Part shown: one piece after another, positions 16,588 to 25,048 of the stretch
Layout of the letters: the number at the start of each line of letters is the position of its first letter
Numbering within the stretch: the first letter of the stretch is position 1
Assembly (NCBI GenBank): GCA_937883785.1
Contig: CALGDE010000011.1
Coordinates: 1 to 32,067, forward strand
DNA: 32,067 nucleotides
Direction of reading: 5' to 3'
Origin: an uncultured cyanobacterium
Lineage (GTDB): Bacteria; Cyanobacteriota; Cyanobacteriia; CACIAM-69d
The notes under the pieces: generated by a model
Told to the model about the DNA's origin: nothing
Databases searched by the model: none
What the model saw: the letters and a program-made list of their open reading frames with translations, nothing else
Made by a program: the position numbers and the translations under genes

Positions 16588-18049
16588 GCTGGATTTGAAT
16601 CACAACTGCGGTCATATCGTCGCCGTTGCTCATATCCGGTCCCATAAAGTCTTGAATCCGCCCAAAGAGCTTGTCCAAAACCGCTTCCGCTCCATTGCCA
16701 TCGGCACAAAGCTCTTCCACCACCTTCACCAAGCGTTCTTCTTCGAAGCGATCGCCCTTAGCATTCGCCACATCCGTCAGTCCATCGGTGTAATAGACCA
16801 CCGTGTCCCCTGGGTAAAGGCGTGTGGTTTTGTCCTCATATTGGCTATCAGGAGCCAAGCCAATTAGCATACCCGCCGTATCCAGCGTTTCTAAAACCTG
16901 TGCCTTCGCCCGCCAAATTAGCGGTGGATTGTGGGCAGCATTGCTGTAGGACAATAGCCCCGTTGCGGGGTCATACTCGGAATAGAACAAGGTGACAAAC
17001 CGGTGGGAATTTTCCAAATCGGCATACATCACCCGATTAAGGTGGTTTAAAATCCGTGCTGGCGAGTGACCATTTAACACCTCTGCCCGCAGCATCCCTC
17101 GGGTCATGGTCATAATTAGCCCCGCTGGCACCCCCTTGCCCATAACGTCGCCGATCGCAATTCCCCAAGGCTTATTGGCTAAGGGGTTCGGTGGCGTAGA
17201 CGTTCCCGCCGCAGGCTGAGGCGTGCGTTGGTCATGCTGGTGGGGAATAAAGTCGTAGTAGTCACCGCCCACCCGATGGGCCGTTTGACAGCGGGCAGCG
17301 ATCGCCATTTGGTCAATGTGGGGCGGTCGTCGAGGCAGCAGCCGTAGCTGGATTTCCGCGCCAATTTCCAGCTCTCGATCCAAACGCTCTTTGCGCTTCA
17401 GCTCTACGTTAAGCTCGTCATTATCAATGGCCACAGCTGTTTGGTCCGCCACCAAACACAGCAGCTTGCGTCGGGTGTCAGTCAACACAAAACGCTCGCG
17501 ATCTCCAAAAATATATAGCCGCCCGCGCTGAACGCCGTCCACCAAAATCGACACCCCGTCGATGGCGATCCCATCGGGCATTAATTCTTTAATCTGCGCC
17601 TCCAACACCTCCTCCGCCTGTCGCCCCAGCTCGTCGGGTGTCAATGTGTGAGCATTGGCGCTCAAGGTTCCCGTAGTCTGGCGGGCAGAGATTTCCAGCG
17701 ATCGCCGCATTGTTTGAGCCGCAGACTGCCCCACATTTTCAACACAGTGAAGCTGTTCCAGGCGCACTTGACCATTGGAGCGAAACAGCACCAAAGCTCC
17801 TCCGTCTGCATTACACACCCGACTGGCAATCAGGGGAATGAGCTCTAAAAACTGGTTGATGTTCTTAAAGCTGCGCAGGGCAAAGCCGAGGGAGCTTAGT
17901 AAATCTTGAACCTTATTTTGCTCGCGGCTAAGCTGGGCAACCAGTTCTTTTAGGGCAAAAACAGGCTCGCGCTCGGTTACAAGAGCGGGTCTTGGGGACT
18001 GACTTGGGGAAGTGGGGGACGGATATGCGGCAGTCATTTTGGCAGCCAC
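16580..18049 (-). CDS. GAF-PP2C (SpoIIE/RsbU-type) serine phosphatase
   Basis: 489 residues. About 50-210 is a GAF-like sensor domain (LIASRVCNADGGALVLFRSNG), 210-235 a helical linker, and 240-489 a SpoIIE/RsbU PP2C domain. The metal motifs include HRVGGDYYDF, IAIGDVMGKGVPAGLIM, NAAHNPPL, YYTDGLTDVAN and, at the end, NGDDMTAVVIQIQ, so it is probably active. Such enzymes dephosphorylate anti-anti-sigma factors in partner-switch cascades, and the cyanobacterial IcfG protein has this fold; no STAS or kinase partner is in the window. A Pro/Ser-rich N-terminus precedes GAF; ATG 18037 is an alternative start. The 3' end runs into 15-bp tandem repeats. Confidence 0.93.
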   Translation of the reverse strand: MAAKMTAAYPSPTSPSQSPRPALVTEREPVFALKELVAQLSREQNKVQDLLSSLGFALRSFKNINQFLELIPLIASRVCNADGGALVLFRSNGQVRLEQLHCVENVGQSAAQTMRRSLEISARQTTGTLSANAHTLTPDELGRQAEEVLEAQIKELMPDGIAIDGVSILVDGVQRGRLYIFGDRERFVLTDTRRKLLCLVADQTAVAIDNDELNVELKRKERLDRELEIGAEIQLRLLPRRPPHIDQMAIAARCQTAHRVGGDYYDFIPHQHDQRTPQPAAGTSTPPNPLANKPWGIAIGDVMGKGVPAGLIMTMTRGMLRAEVLNGHSPARILNHLNRVMYADLENSHRFVTLFYSEYDPATGLLSYSNAAHNPPLIWRAKAQVLETLDTAGMLIGLAPDSQYEDKTTRLYPGDTVVYYTDGLTDVANAKGDRFEEERLVKVVEELCADGNGAEAVLDKLFGRIQDFMGPDMSNGDDMTAVVIQIQPD

Positions 18050-18510
18050 GGCGGTGGCAATTAGGGGGGTGACCCTGGATAGTAGCGGAAGGTGGGAAAA
18101 ATTTGGGTAACGATTGACAGCGATCGCCGCCTTTGTAAAAGGATTAACCGGGAGAACCTAGCGAGCGAAAAGGGAGAAGCAATGACGAATTGTAGGGAGA
18201 AACCCCGAAGGTTAGGTAGATAGTAGATCAGTTTTTGAATACTGTGGGCCTTGTTTTGGATACTTTGGGAATTGGTTCGACCCTATGGCGGGTTATCACG
18301 ATGGTGGATTGGCTCCCTAGGGTTGATTTTGCACCGCGGCGGCTGGATTTTACGGATTCGTTCTTTGGATAGCAACCTTAATACGGGGGACAGGGGCGAT
18401 TTGAGAAAATTTTAGAGTTGTTGCGAAGATTAAACGGGTATCGAAATGGAAATGCTGTTTAACCGCAGAAATCCTGAAATTGAGCTCAGCTTAGAGCGTT
18501 AATTGGAGCG
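18050..18510. other. Interval between panC/cmk and the phosphatase gene
   Basis: About 460 bp on the way from panC/cmk to the phosphatase, both on -. I see no gene. A HIP1-type site lies near 18120 close to the phosphatase start. The panC/cmk end carries a 12-bp tandem duplication. Confidence 0.4.
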
Positions 18511-18517
18511 TTAATTT
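18494..18517. repeat. Tandem 12-bp duplication at the panC/cmk stop
   Basis: GAGCGTTAATTG (18494-18505) and GAGCGTTAATTT (18506-18517). The panC/cmk stop codon (TTA on +, 18511-18513) lies in the second unit and is duplicated in the first, in frame. Similar in kind to the 15-bp repeats at the phosphatase stop. Confidence 0.65.
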
Positions 18518-20100
18518 GTTGATTCGGGGTAACGGGATTTGATGGCGGCGACCACTTGATCGATGGTCATGCCGTCGGTGACTAGCTCCCAGGCATCGTC
18601 AGCTTTGCGCAGGGGGGCGATCGCCCGAGAACTATCCAAAGAATCACGCGTCTGGATTTCTGCCTCCAGGGTGCCCAAATCGGGGCTGGGCTGGTTACGA
18701 GCTTTCAGGTCCGCTTGGCGACGGCGGGCTCGCTCTGCCGGGGTGGCGGTAAGGAAGATTTTTACTTCAGCATCGGGAAATACATGGGTGCCAATATCGC
18801 GCCCTTCAGCCACTAGGCCGCCCTTTAGCCCCATCGCCTGCTGTTGAGTGACCAGTGATCGCCGCACCTCCTGGTGAGCCGCCACCGCCGACACACTGGC
18901 GGTCACCGCCGCCGTACGGATTGCCTGGGTGACGTCGTGGGTTTGTCCCTGGTAGGTGATGTTCACTTTGGCTTCGGCGGTTTCGCCCGCCCCCGGTGCC
19001 GAGAGTTGAATTTGGGCTTGGCTAACCAGATCTGCTAAGGCTAAGCGATCGCTAGGATTTTTGCCTTCGTGCAGGGCCAACCAAGTCACCGAACGGTACA
19101 TGGCGCCCGTGTCTAGAAAAATCAGCCCCAGTTCCCGCGCCACCTGGCGAGTAACCGTAGACTTGCCTGCCCCCGCCGGACCGTCAATGGCAATAATGGG
19201 CTGACGATTGCGCAAAATTACGTTGTCAATTAATCGGGCTGGTCCCACCGTTGCCGCGATCGCCAACAGCCCCACCGAGTCCACCGAGTCCAGCGGTTTC
19301 AGGGTGTCTGGATGTACCAGTTCCAAATAATCTAGGGCGATGTCTTCCTCTGCCAGCATAGTTTTTGCGACGGTAATTAATGCGGTGCTGTCGCGATCTC
19401 CGGCAGCAAAACGCTCCTGTGCCGCCCGCAGGGCTTTGAATAATGCCAGCGCCGTGTGCCGTTCTGAGTCTGACAAATACTGATTCCGGGAACTAAGCGC
19501 CAGCCCGTTTTCCTCGCGAACAATCGGACAAATAACCAGTTCCACCGGGATATTGAGGTGAGCCGCGAGGGTTTTCAGAATCGCTACCTGCTGGGCGTCT
19601 TTTTGCCCAAAGTAAGCGCGGTCCGGCTGCACAATATTGAGAAGCTTGGTGACGATGGTGGCGACGCCGGTAAAGTGCCCCGGTCGCGATGCTCCGCACA
19701 ACACCGAGGCCATAGGAGAGGGGGGCACCACCTGGGTCACTTCCCCCTCACCAACACCCAAACTTTCCACCGTGGGCACAAACACTCCGTCGACCCCCGC
19801 CGCCTCGCACAGGGCTAGGTCCGCATCCAGGGTTCGAGGGTAGCGATCCAAATCTTCGCCAGGTGTAAATTGCAGCGGATTCACAAAAATCGACACAATC
19901 ACCAACCCGTCTTGGGGGCGCGATCGCTCGATTAAACTGCGATGACCCTGATGAAGCGCTCCCATGGTGGGCACTAGCCCAACGGCGCGATCGCCAGAAT
20001 TTTGGCGAAACTGCTCCACAAAACATCGCACCGCCGCAGCGCTTCGCAAAACTTCCATGTCCCTGTCCTGAACCTCTGATAACACCGTGTAAGGGTACAT
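18511..20100 (-). CDS. panC/cmk: Bifunctional pantoate-beta-alanine ligase / cytidylate kinase
   Basis: 529 residues, a fusion characteristic of cyanobacteria. Residues about 14-290 are PanC (pantoate + beta-alanine + ATP to pantothenate): VGLVPTMGALHQGHRSLI, FVNPLQF, RPGHFTGVATIV, YFGQKDAQQ, SSRNQYL. Residues about 300-529 are Cmk (CMP/dCMP phosphorylation): IIAIDGPAGAGKSTVTRQVA, LDTGAMYRSVTWLAL, VAEGRDIGTHVFPDA, RARRRQADLK. The two domains serve coenzyme A and pyrimidine nucleotide supply. Start ATG 20100 gives about 13 residues before PanC homology; Met15 (ATG 20058, MEVLRSAAAVRCF) fits family length better and may be the real start. The upstream small membrane gene is 124 bp away on the same strand. 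Confidence 0.96.
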   Translation of the reverse strand: MYPYTVLSEVQDRDMEVLRSAAAVRCFVEQFRQNSGDRAVGLVPTMGALHQGHRSLIERSRPQDGLVIVSIFVNPLQFTPGEDLDRYPRTLDADLALCEAAGVDGVFVPTVESLGVGEGEVTQVVPPSPMASVLCGASRPGHFTGVATIVTKLLNIVQPDRAYFGQKDAQQVAILKTLAAHLNIPVELVICPIVREENGLALSSRNQYLSDSERHTALALFKALRAAQERFAAGDRDSTALITVAKTMLAEEDIALDYLELVHPDTLKPLDSVDSVGLLAIAATVGPARLIDNVILRNRQPIIAIDGPAGAGKSTVTRQVARELGLIFLDTGAMYRSVTWLALHEGKNPSDRLALADLVSQAQIQLSAPGAGETAEAKVNITYQGQTHDVTQAIRTAAVTASVSAVAAHQEVRRSLVTQQQAMGLKGGLVAEGRDIGTHVFPDAEVKIFLTATPAERARRRQADLKARNQPSPDLGTLEAEIQTRDSLDSSRAIAPLRKADDAWELVTDGMTIDQVVAAIKSRYPESTN

Positions 20101-20224
20101 TAGTCCGGTTCAAAAACGGCGCCAACATCGAGCAATCGTGCTAATAACTGGCACAAGAAAATGCCCCACCTCTTAAAAACGATTCAAGGTGAGTAGTGAC
20201 GCAAGAATGAGTAGCGATAGGAGC

Positions 20225-20446
20225 TTAGTACAGCCCAGACTGGTTAAGTAGGTTTGAGACAGCATCAAAAAAAGTTGCGCCCCATCGACCTAAGCCAACG
20301 GCGCAAAAAGTAATGATTACTGTGGCGATCGCTCCATTTATCACACCAATTTCGGGGCGAATGATGCTGTAGGGAACTGCCACAATAAATATTCCCAAGA
20401 TGACTCCTAAAAGAGATCGATACAGCCAGGATAGATTTTTTTCCAT
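20225..20446 (-). CDS. Small two-span membrane protein, hypothetical
   Basis: 73 residues with two hydrophobic segments: about 8-28 (YRSLLGVILGIFIVAVPYSI) and about 34-54 (GVINGAIATVIITFCAVGLG), then a short amphipathic tail DAVSNLLNQSGLY. The N-terminal MEKNLSWL carries the basic residue. No family recognised; predicted plasma or thylakoid membrane. No clear Shine-Dalgarno before ATG 20446. Confidence 0.65.
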   Translation of the reverse strand: MEKNLSWLYRSLLGVILGIFIVAVPYSIIRPEIGVINGAIATVIITFCAVGLGRWGATFFDAVSNLLNQSGLY

Positions 20447-20749
20447 GGGAGTTTTACCGAATCAACTATCCGCTTGAATAACCAACCTTTAAAAGGTTTG
20501 TTAATCTCCGCTTCGTATCTTAACTCTAAGGGGAAATTGAGAAATTTGGAGCAAGTCTTGTTCTATATTTCTGTAAATTTCCAAAGAACTTCCATACAAA
20601 AGCTAAGGCACTTATTCATGGAACCTTAGCCTTTAAGATCCGCTCAAATAAGGTGATTATGTTGCGCGAACCTGTATCAAAAATGCTGTCTAACGGGGTG
20701 TTTTTTTGAAATGAAAAAATTAACAAAAATCAAAAAATTAATAAACAAA
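20447..20749. other. AT-rich interval
   Basis: About 300 bp without a gene. AACCTTT-A-AAAGGTT (20484-20498) is a perfect 7-bp palindrome about 40 bp upstream of the small membrane-protein gene (on -) and is a candidate operator. The far end is the T-rich tail (on -) of the terminator at 20750-20767. Confidence 0.4.
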
Positions 20750-20767
20750 GCGCCCTGAGTAGAGCGC
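20750..20767 (-). terminator. Rho-independent terminator
   Basis: On the minus strand GCGCTCT-ACTC-AGGGCGC folds into a 7-bp stem with one G-U pair, followed by TTTGTTTATTAATTTTTTG. It starts 5 bp after the stop of the gene at 20773-21102. Classical intrinsic terminator shape and the clearest in the window. Confidence 0.75.
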
Positions 20768-20772
20768 ATCCC

Positions 20773-21102
20773 TTAGCCTAGAAAGGTCGCCAGCAAGGAT
20801 TGTTGAATGGGCGAATAGCTTGCCCAGCCTAGATCCTTGGCAATTTGTGTCCGTTGGTTTTTATTGGTTTGACCATTGGCATAGCGACCTTTCTCATTGC
20901 AGGAAACCGATGAAGCAGCTTCTTCCATTGCCTGGCTTTGGGCAGCTAGTTCTTCTAAACTTTTCCCCGAGTGACGCACAATGCTTTCACAGAAGGACAT
21001 TTTCAAGTAGACACCCAGCGCATCGGCAATGGTTTGTACTCGCTGCTCAGGGAAAGCGTTGTTAATCTCGTTGGTGGCGATCGCTTGAGAGGAAATGGAC
21101 AT
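20773..21102 (-). CDS. Hypothetical protein with its own terminator
   Basis: 109 residues, helical and polar: ANEINNAFPEQRVQTIADAL-like N-terminus (IATNEINNAFPEQRVQTIAD), then LKMSFCESIVRHSGKSLEEL, a Ser/Ala-rich segment with one Cys, and a basic NKNQRTQIAKDLG stretch before the Trp/Tyr-containing tail. No signal, TM or recognised domain. ATG 21102 is the first start; AAGG about 14 nt upstream lies inside the palindrome CGCC(C)TTAAGGCG (21111-21123). A good terminator follows the stop, and palindromic sites lie upstream, so this is probably a regulated single-gene transcript. Not recognised as a known family. Confidence 0.65.
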   Translation of the reverse strand: MSISSQAIATNEINNAFPEQRVQTIADALGVYLKMSFCESIVRHSGKSLEELAAQSQAMEEAASSVSCNEKGRYANGQTNKNQRTQIAKDLGWASYSPIQQSLLATFLG

Positions 21103-21186
21103 AGTAACGTCGCCCTTAAGGCGATAAAGATGAATCGAATCGGAGACCGAGCGAGTAAACCAAATGCGATTTACGTTGTATTTATT

Positions 21187-21312
21187 GTGTCAATTCACAC
21201 TACGGGAGCCAAGGACGGGGATCAGTAAGAACGTTAGATCTTTATCAGAAACCCTTCCGATCCGTATCCATTTTCTATCTGATCTAAATCAGTTTTTTTC
21301 GTGATCTAGATC
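21187..21312. promoter_or_regulatory. Cluster of palindromic sites upstream of the 109-residue gene
   Basis: GTGT-CAATTC-ACAC (21187-21200), GATCTAAATC (21281-21290) and GATCTAGATC (21303-21312, perfect), the last two 22 bp apart. They lie 85-210 bp upstream of ATG 21102 in a gene-free AT-rich stretch (21103-21454). Candidate operator sites; regulator unknown. Confidence 0.35.
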
Positions 21313-21454
21313 GCTACTTTATGGCAACTTCATTTTGTCTTTGTTTTAGCTTTAAACTCGAGGCGATCGCGACGATATGAAGCGCAGTAATTTTTTCTCT
21401 AAATCAGAAAAAGTTGTTCAGGAATTGTTCGAGAGTAAACGCCAACGCCTTCCA

Positions 21455-22894
21455 TCACACTAAAGCAGCCAGCAGTGCCTGAAGCTTAAGGCGCACTTCC
21501 GCTAGCTCTTTTAGGGGGTCTGACCCCACGACAATGCCGGCTCCGGCGCGAAGTTTTGCCTGATCGCCTGTGACTAACGCGGACCGAATTCCCACGGCGA
21601 ATTCTCCCTGTCCTTGGCCGTCTACCCAGCCGATGGGACCAGCGTAGAATCCCCGATCCCCCGATTCATATTGGGAAATGCGGGCGATCGCTTCGGTTTG
21701 GGGCAAGCCGGCTACGGCGGGGGTGGGGTGTAGGGCAGCGACGGCATCTAAGGGAGAAAGATGGGGGGGAAGGGGGGTGGCAAGGGGGAGATGGAGGTGC
21801 TGAATATTGGCTAGTTTGCGCAGTTGGGGTGGGGGGAGGATGTCGATTTTGATACCCAGTTGTTGCAGGCGCTCTAGGATAAATTCGGTGACGAGGTGGT
21901 GTTCGTGGCGGTCCTTTTTGCTGTTGAGCAGGCGGCTCCCCAGAATTTTATCGGCGGCGGGGGTGGTGCCTCGGGGGGCGGACCCGGCGAGGGCTTCGGT
22001 GTGGAGATAGCGTTGGTCGCCGTTGCGGTTAACGTAGGCGAGGCATTCGGGGCTGGCTCCCAGGAAAGTTTGCCCGGTGCCGGTGCTGATGGCGAAGGTG
22101 TAGCAGTGGGGGTAGCGTTGGCGCAGGTTGTGGAGCAGGGTGGCGGGGTTGGTGGGGGCGCTGAGCGGTAGATCGAGGCTGTGGGACAGGACGATTTTGC
22201 GTAGGTGGCCGTTTTGGATATCGGCGATCGCCTGACGAACGCTATCCACAAATGCTTGTCCGTCCCCCAATTGATCGTTATCCCAAGATTGAAAGGGCGC
22301 TAGGGAGATGTTGCGGTGTAGATCGGCGCTTCCCCAGGCTTGGAGCTGGTTTAGCTGGGCTTGGTATTGTTGCCACTGTTGGTCTAGGCTGTCATTAGGG
22401 GCAACGGTGCAGTTGAGAATGGCGACGGTGCGGGGGTGATCGCCGGGACTAGGATTTTTGCTTGTGTTGATCTGCCAGCGAGGTAGGAAAACGGTGGACT
22501 CGCTGGGGTGATCGAGGAAGGGGAAACCGCAGAAGAAGTGGGGTTGGGCGAGGGGATCGTTGGGGCGGGTGTGGATTAGGGTGTTGCTATTGTGTTGAAT
22601 CCAGTTGCGGACTTTTTGGAAGCGATGGGGACCGGTAAGGGTTAGTTTAATGGCGCTATCCATTGCCATCGTTGCGTATTTGCGATCGCTTTTTTCCCAA
22701 TAGAAACTGGCGATTTCCTGATGTTTTATTTGGGAAAAGATGCTAAGAGGATCGACCGTTGGAATATCGAACGCAATGGTAATTAGTTGGGGTTTAAATT
22801 GCCGCTGTGCCCTATTTTTCGCGACTTCTAGCGCTTTATACAGGTCCGATTTTGATGGACTTGGGGGTGTAAGTTGACCTATTGCGCTTAGCAT
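21455..22894 (-). CDS. menF: Isochorismate synthase
   Basis: 479 residues, chorismate-utilising (ADC synthase-like) fold. It isomerises chorismate to isochorismate, the entry to phylloquinone/menaquinone, or to catechol siderophores in other bacteria. The C-terminal about 260 residues hold the family motifs: KIVLSHSLDL, FLGASPECLAYV, TEALAGSAPRG, LLNSKKDRHEHHLVTEFI (metal-ligand Glu), LHPTPAVAGLP, ERGFYAGPIGWVDGQGQG-like GFYAGPIGW, FAVGIRSAL and RAGAGIVVGSDPLKELAEV. The N-terminal part is less conserved, as usual. ATG 22894 fits family length. A Fur-box-like palindrome lies 15 bp upstream. In a cyanobacterium phylloquinone is the expected role; the Fur-like site leaves a siderophore link open. 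Confidence 0.93.
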   Translation of the reverse strand: MLSAIGQLTPPSPSKSDLYKALEVAKNRAQRQFKPQLITIAFDIPTVDPLSIFSQIKHQEIASFYWEKSDRKYATMAMDSAIKLTLTGPHRFQKVRNWIQHNSNTLIHTRPNDPLAQPHFFCGFPFLDHPSESTVFLPRWQINTSKNPSPGDHPRTVAILNCTVAPNDSLDQQWQQYQAQLNQLQAWGSADLHRNISLAPFQSWDNDQLGDGQAFVDSVRQAIADIQNGHLRKIVLSHSLDLPLSAPTNPATLLHNLRQRYPHCYTFAISTGTGQTFLGASPECLAYVNRNGDQRYLHTEALAGSAPRGTTPAADKILGSRLLNSKKDRHEHHLVTEFILERLQQLGIKIDILPPPQLRKLANIQHLHLPLATPLPPHLSPLDAVAALHPTPAVAGLPQTEAIARISQYESGDRGFYAGPIGWVDGQGQGEFAVGIRSALVTGDQAKLRAGAGIVVGSDPLKELAEVRLKLQALLAALV

Positions 22895-22909
22895 TTAGGG
22901 GCAATTTAG

Positions 22910-22924
22910 TGAAAATTATTCTCA
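22910..22924 (-). promoter_or_regulatory. Fur-box-like 7-1-7 palindrome upstream of menF
   Basis: TGAAAAT-T-ATTCTCA on + (TGAGAATAATTTTCA on -) matches the classic 7-1-7 ferric-uptake-regulator motif TGATAATNATTATCA at all but one position in each half. It ends 15 bp before menF ATG, where a bound repressor would block transcription or initiation. Single occurrence found by eye. Confidence 0.4.
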
Positions 22925-23051
22925 ACCATTCCAGTAAAGTCCCTATCATTTGATACGGACCAGTTACTATCTTAATGGTTTCGCTAAAGTTTTGTTGCGA
23001 GTGACCGATAGCGTTACCTAATGGAATGGCGATCGCTGCACTACAGACTGA

Positions 23052-23546
23052 CTAGGTGACGCTCAATTTGCCAGCGCTGATCTGCCGTAAGCCAACGTTT
23101 ATCCCCATGGCATAAATCGACGGGCGACCCGGATCGACGGTGCGCAAGGCATCGTAGGCTTGCCAGGAGTTTTCCAGTGTCTCCCAATAGACCAAAGTCA
23201 TTCCTGACCAATAATTCAGGGGCTGTGGTGTGGGCAGATCACCAATTACCCCCAGGCGCTCTACCCCAAAATCCCTACGAAGTATTTCAGCCGCTTGCTG
23301 AGCGATCTCCCTCCATTCATCTTTCCGTTCCGCATTGTGACGTTCCCATTCCAACCGCTGGCGCAATCCCTGAATCCAAGCCTGGGGCGGCAACAGCTTA
23401 ACCACGCTGGTTAGCCCAAATGTCATCATCAGCATTGCCAACACGTTCCGCGTTCCAAGCCTCGATTCAATCAGTGGCTTCCCATCCATAAATTCAAACT
23501 TGGCTCTGGGTGCCCAACTGATAAATTCCTCAAAATTAACGGGCAC
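23052..23546 (-). CDS. Uncharacterised protein with Uma2-like N-terminus
   Basis: 164 residues from GTG 23546. It opens VPVNFEEFISWAPRAKFEFMDGKPLI, the beta-turn entry seen in Uma2 (DUF820) nucleases and relatives, then departs: TRNVLAMLMMTFGLTSVVKL, a helical WERHNAERKDEWREIAQQAA segment and FGVERLGVIGDLPTPQPLNY, W...TLVYWETLENSWQAYDAL. The second half looks like a partner or nucleotidyltransferase-like domain without its catalytic residues. The frame extends upstream to ATG 23708, but those 54 residues are Arg/His/Cys-rich and do not look coding, so I use GTG 23546 (preceded by AGGGA). Divergent from the Uma2 genes that follow. Not a confident family call. Confidence 0.55.
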   Translation of the reverse strand: MPVNFEEFISWAPRAKFEFMDGKPLIESRLGTRNVLAMLMMTFGLTSVVKLLPPQAWIQGLRQRLEWERHNAERKDEWREIAQQAAEILRRDFGVERLGVIGDLPTPQPLNYWSGMTLVYWETLENSWQAYDALRTVDPGRPSIYAMGINVGLRQISAGKLSVT

Positions 23547-23756
23547 GGGTTCCCTGTGGTGGGGACGATGGCGCTCTTGGTGTTTCCATTTTAGGCATCC
23601 ATTGAGCTGCGATAAGGTTTGGACAGTGCAATGGCATTCTGAGGACGCCTTATGTCGCCGGAGCGCTCGCGATCGCCGTGCCACCCACCGATAATCAGCT
23701 CTCAACAACCTGCACGATACTATTAGAAATATGAGTTTGCGCAGATGGGATGAGCT

Positions 23757-24320
23757 ATGACCGTTGCGATCGCCAAATGGACCGTTGAAGAATACTTGCA
23801 GTTGGTGAGAACTGGCTTATTGGACGAGAAGCCTGTGGAGCTGTTGGCGGGGGATTTTGTTGAGATGGCACCAGAAGGTCCGCTGCATAGTAGCCGTATT
23901 AAAAAGAGTTCACGGGTTTTGCGCAAGGTTGTACCACCTGAGTTTGAAGTTAGCGAAGCCCATCCCATTACCCTTGCGCGGTCAGTGCCAGAGCCAGATT
24001 TGGCAATTGTTGTGTTAGACGAGACTAACGAGAACGATTTCCGCCACCCTAATGCCTCTGAAACCAAGTTGGTTATCGAGTTCGCGATGTCTAGTTTGGA
24101 TAAGGATTTGGGACCAAAGCGATCGCTTTATGCAGAGGCGGGGATTCCAGAATATTGGGTGGTGGATTTGGCGGAAGATGTGGGCGATCGCCGAGTGATT
24201 GTGCTGACGGAGCCGAAGGATGGGGATTATGCGCAAGAGGAGATTTTGAAGGCGGGGATGGTGCGATCGCGAATGTTGCCAGGGGTGGAAATTGCCGCCA
24301 GCATTTTATTGGGGAATTAG
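23757..24320 (+). CDS. Uma2 family endonuclease (DUF820)
   Basis: 187 residues, PD-(D/E)XK-like nuclease fold abundant in cyanobacteria, biological role unknown. VEEYLQLVRTGLLDEKPVELLAG at the start, catalytic Asp in PEPDLAIVV, Glu in LVIEF, Lys in LGPKRSLYAEAGIPEYWVVD, so the metal-binding set is complete. The usual VSxSS after the Glu reads AMSSLDKDLG. Start ATG 23757 is supported by the Uma2 N-terminal helix. A second, distinct Uma2 follows 107 bp later on the same strand, possibly co-transcribed. Confidence 0.88.
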   Translation: MTVAIAKWTVEEYLQLVRTGLLDEKPVELLAGDFVEMAPEGPLHSSRIKKSSRVLRKVVPPEFEVSEAHPITLARSVPEPDLAIVVLDETNENDFRHPNASETKLVIEFAMSSLDKDLGPKRSLYAEAGIPEYWVVDLAEDVGDRRVIVLTEPKDGDYAQEEILKAGMVRSRMLPGVEIAASILLGN

Positions 24321-24427
24321 TGGAGGAGTTAGGAGAGTGGATGGGATGTAGGGGCGATCGCTCAAACCTTTACTGTTGTGGATCGCTAGTATTTAGGTGG
24401 GATTGCTGAGGAGTTACGGACGGTTTT

Positions 24428-25048
24428 ATGACGTTAGCAACGGCGCGATCGCGAGTTCAGACCCATACGGCGGAGGCTTATTTGGCGGCGGAGGTGCAGT
24501 CAGAGTTGCGCCATGAATATCGCGATGGAGAAATTATTCCTATGACAGGCGGTACTCCCAATCACAATAGGCTCAGCGGGACGTTGCTCTTTCTGCTGAT
24601 GTCTAAGTTGCGGAAACAGCCCTATGACATTTTTGTGACGGATCAGCGGCTTTGGATTCCTGAGCGAAATATGTTCACTTATCCGGATGTGATGGTGATG
24701 GGGCGACCGGCGGAGTTGATGTCGGGGCGGAGGGATACGGTGGTGAATCCGTTGGTAGTGGCGGAGGTGTTGTCGTCGTCGACGGAGGGGTATGATCGCG
24801 GTGAGAAGTTTTCGGCTTATCGCACAATTCCCTCGTTTCAGGAGTATTTGTTGGTGGCGCAGGATGGTCCGGTGGTGGAGCGCTATGAAAAGCGATCGCC
24901 GTCGGAGTGGGTATTGACGGAGTGGCGCGGGATGGAGGCGGTGGTGCCGGTGGTGTCGTTGGGGGTGGAGCTACCGTTGGTGGAGTTGTATGAGGCGGTG
25001 GAGTTTGGGGAGGTGGGCGGTGGCGTGGAAGGTGTCGCTGAGGGTTAG
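24428..25048 (+). CDS. Uma2 family endonuclease (DUF820), second copy
   Basis: 206 residues, Uma2 fold but from a different subgroup than its neighbour: YLAAEVQSELRHEYRDGEIIPMTG, HNRLSGTLLFLL, catalytic Asp in YPDVMVM, Glu in VVAEVLSSSTEGYDRGEKFSAYR (Lys in GEKF), and a terminal VELPLVELYEAVEF. All PD-(D/E)XK residues are present. The 3' third is very G-rich (Gly/Val/Glu codons). Its stop overlaps the stop of the convergent STAND gene: TTAG at 25045-25048 serves both. Possibly co-transcribed with the upstream Uma2. Confidence 0.88.
   Translation: MTLATARSRVQTHTAEAYLAAEVQSELRHEYRDGEIIPMTGGTPNHNRLSGTLLFLLMSKLRKQPYDIFVTDQRLWIPERNMFTYPDVMVMGRPAELMSGRRDTVVNPLVVAEVLSSSTEGYDRGEKFSAYRTIPSFQEYLLVAQDGPVVERYEKRSPSEWVLTEWRGMEAVVPVVSLGVELPLVELYEAVEFGEVGGGVEGVAEG

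Noticed and set aside
19748-20128. Alternative frame overlapping the 5' end of panC
   Set aside because: Shadow; the PanC motifs are all in the other frame without interruption.
21187-21200. CRP-type site TGTG...CACA
   Set aside because: The spacing between half-sites is 6, not the 8 of the CRP/SyCRP1 consensus; kept only as a generic palindrome.
23547-23708. N-terminal 54-residue extension of the Uma2-like gene
   Set aside because: Arg/His/Cys-rich and unlike the rest of the protein; a GTG with a purine-rich site gives a better start.
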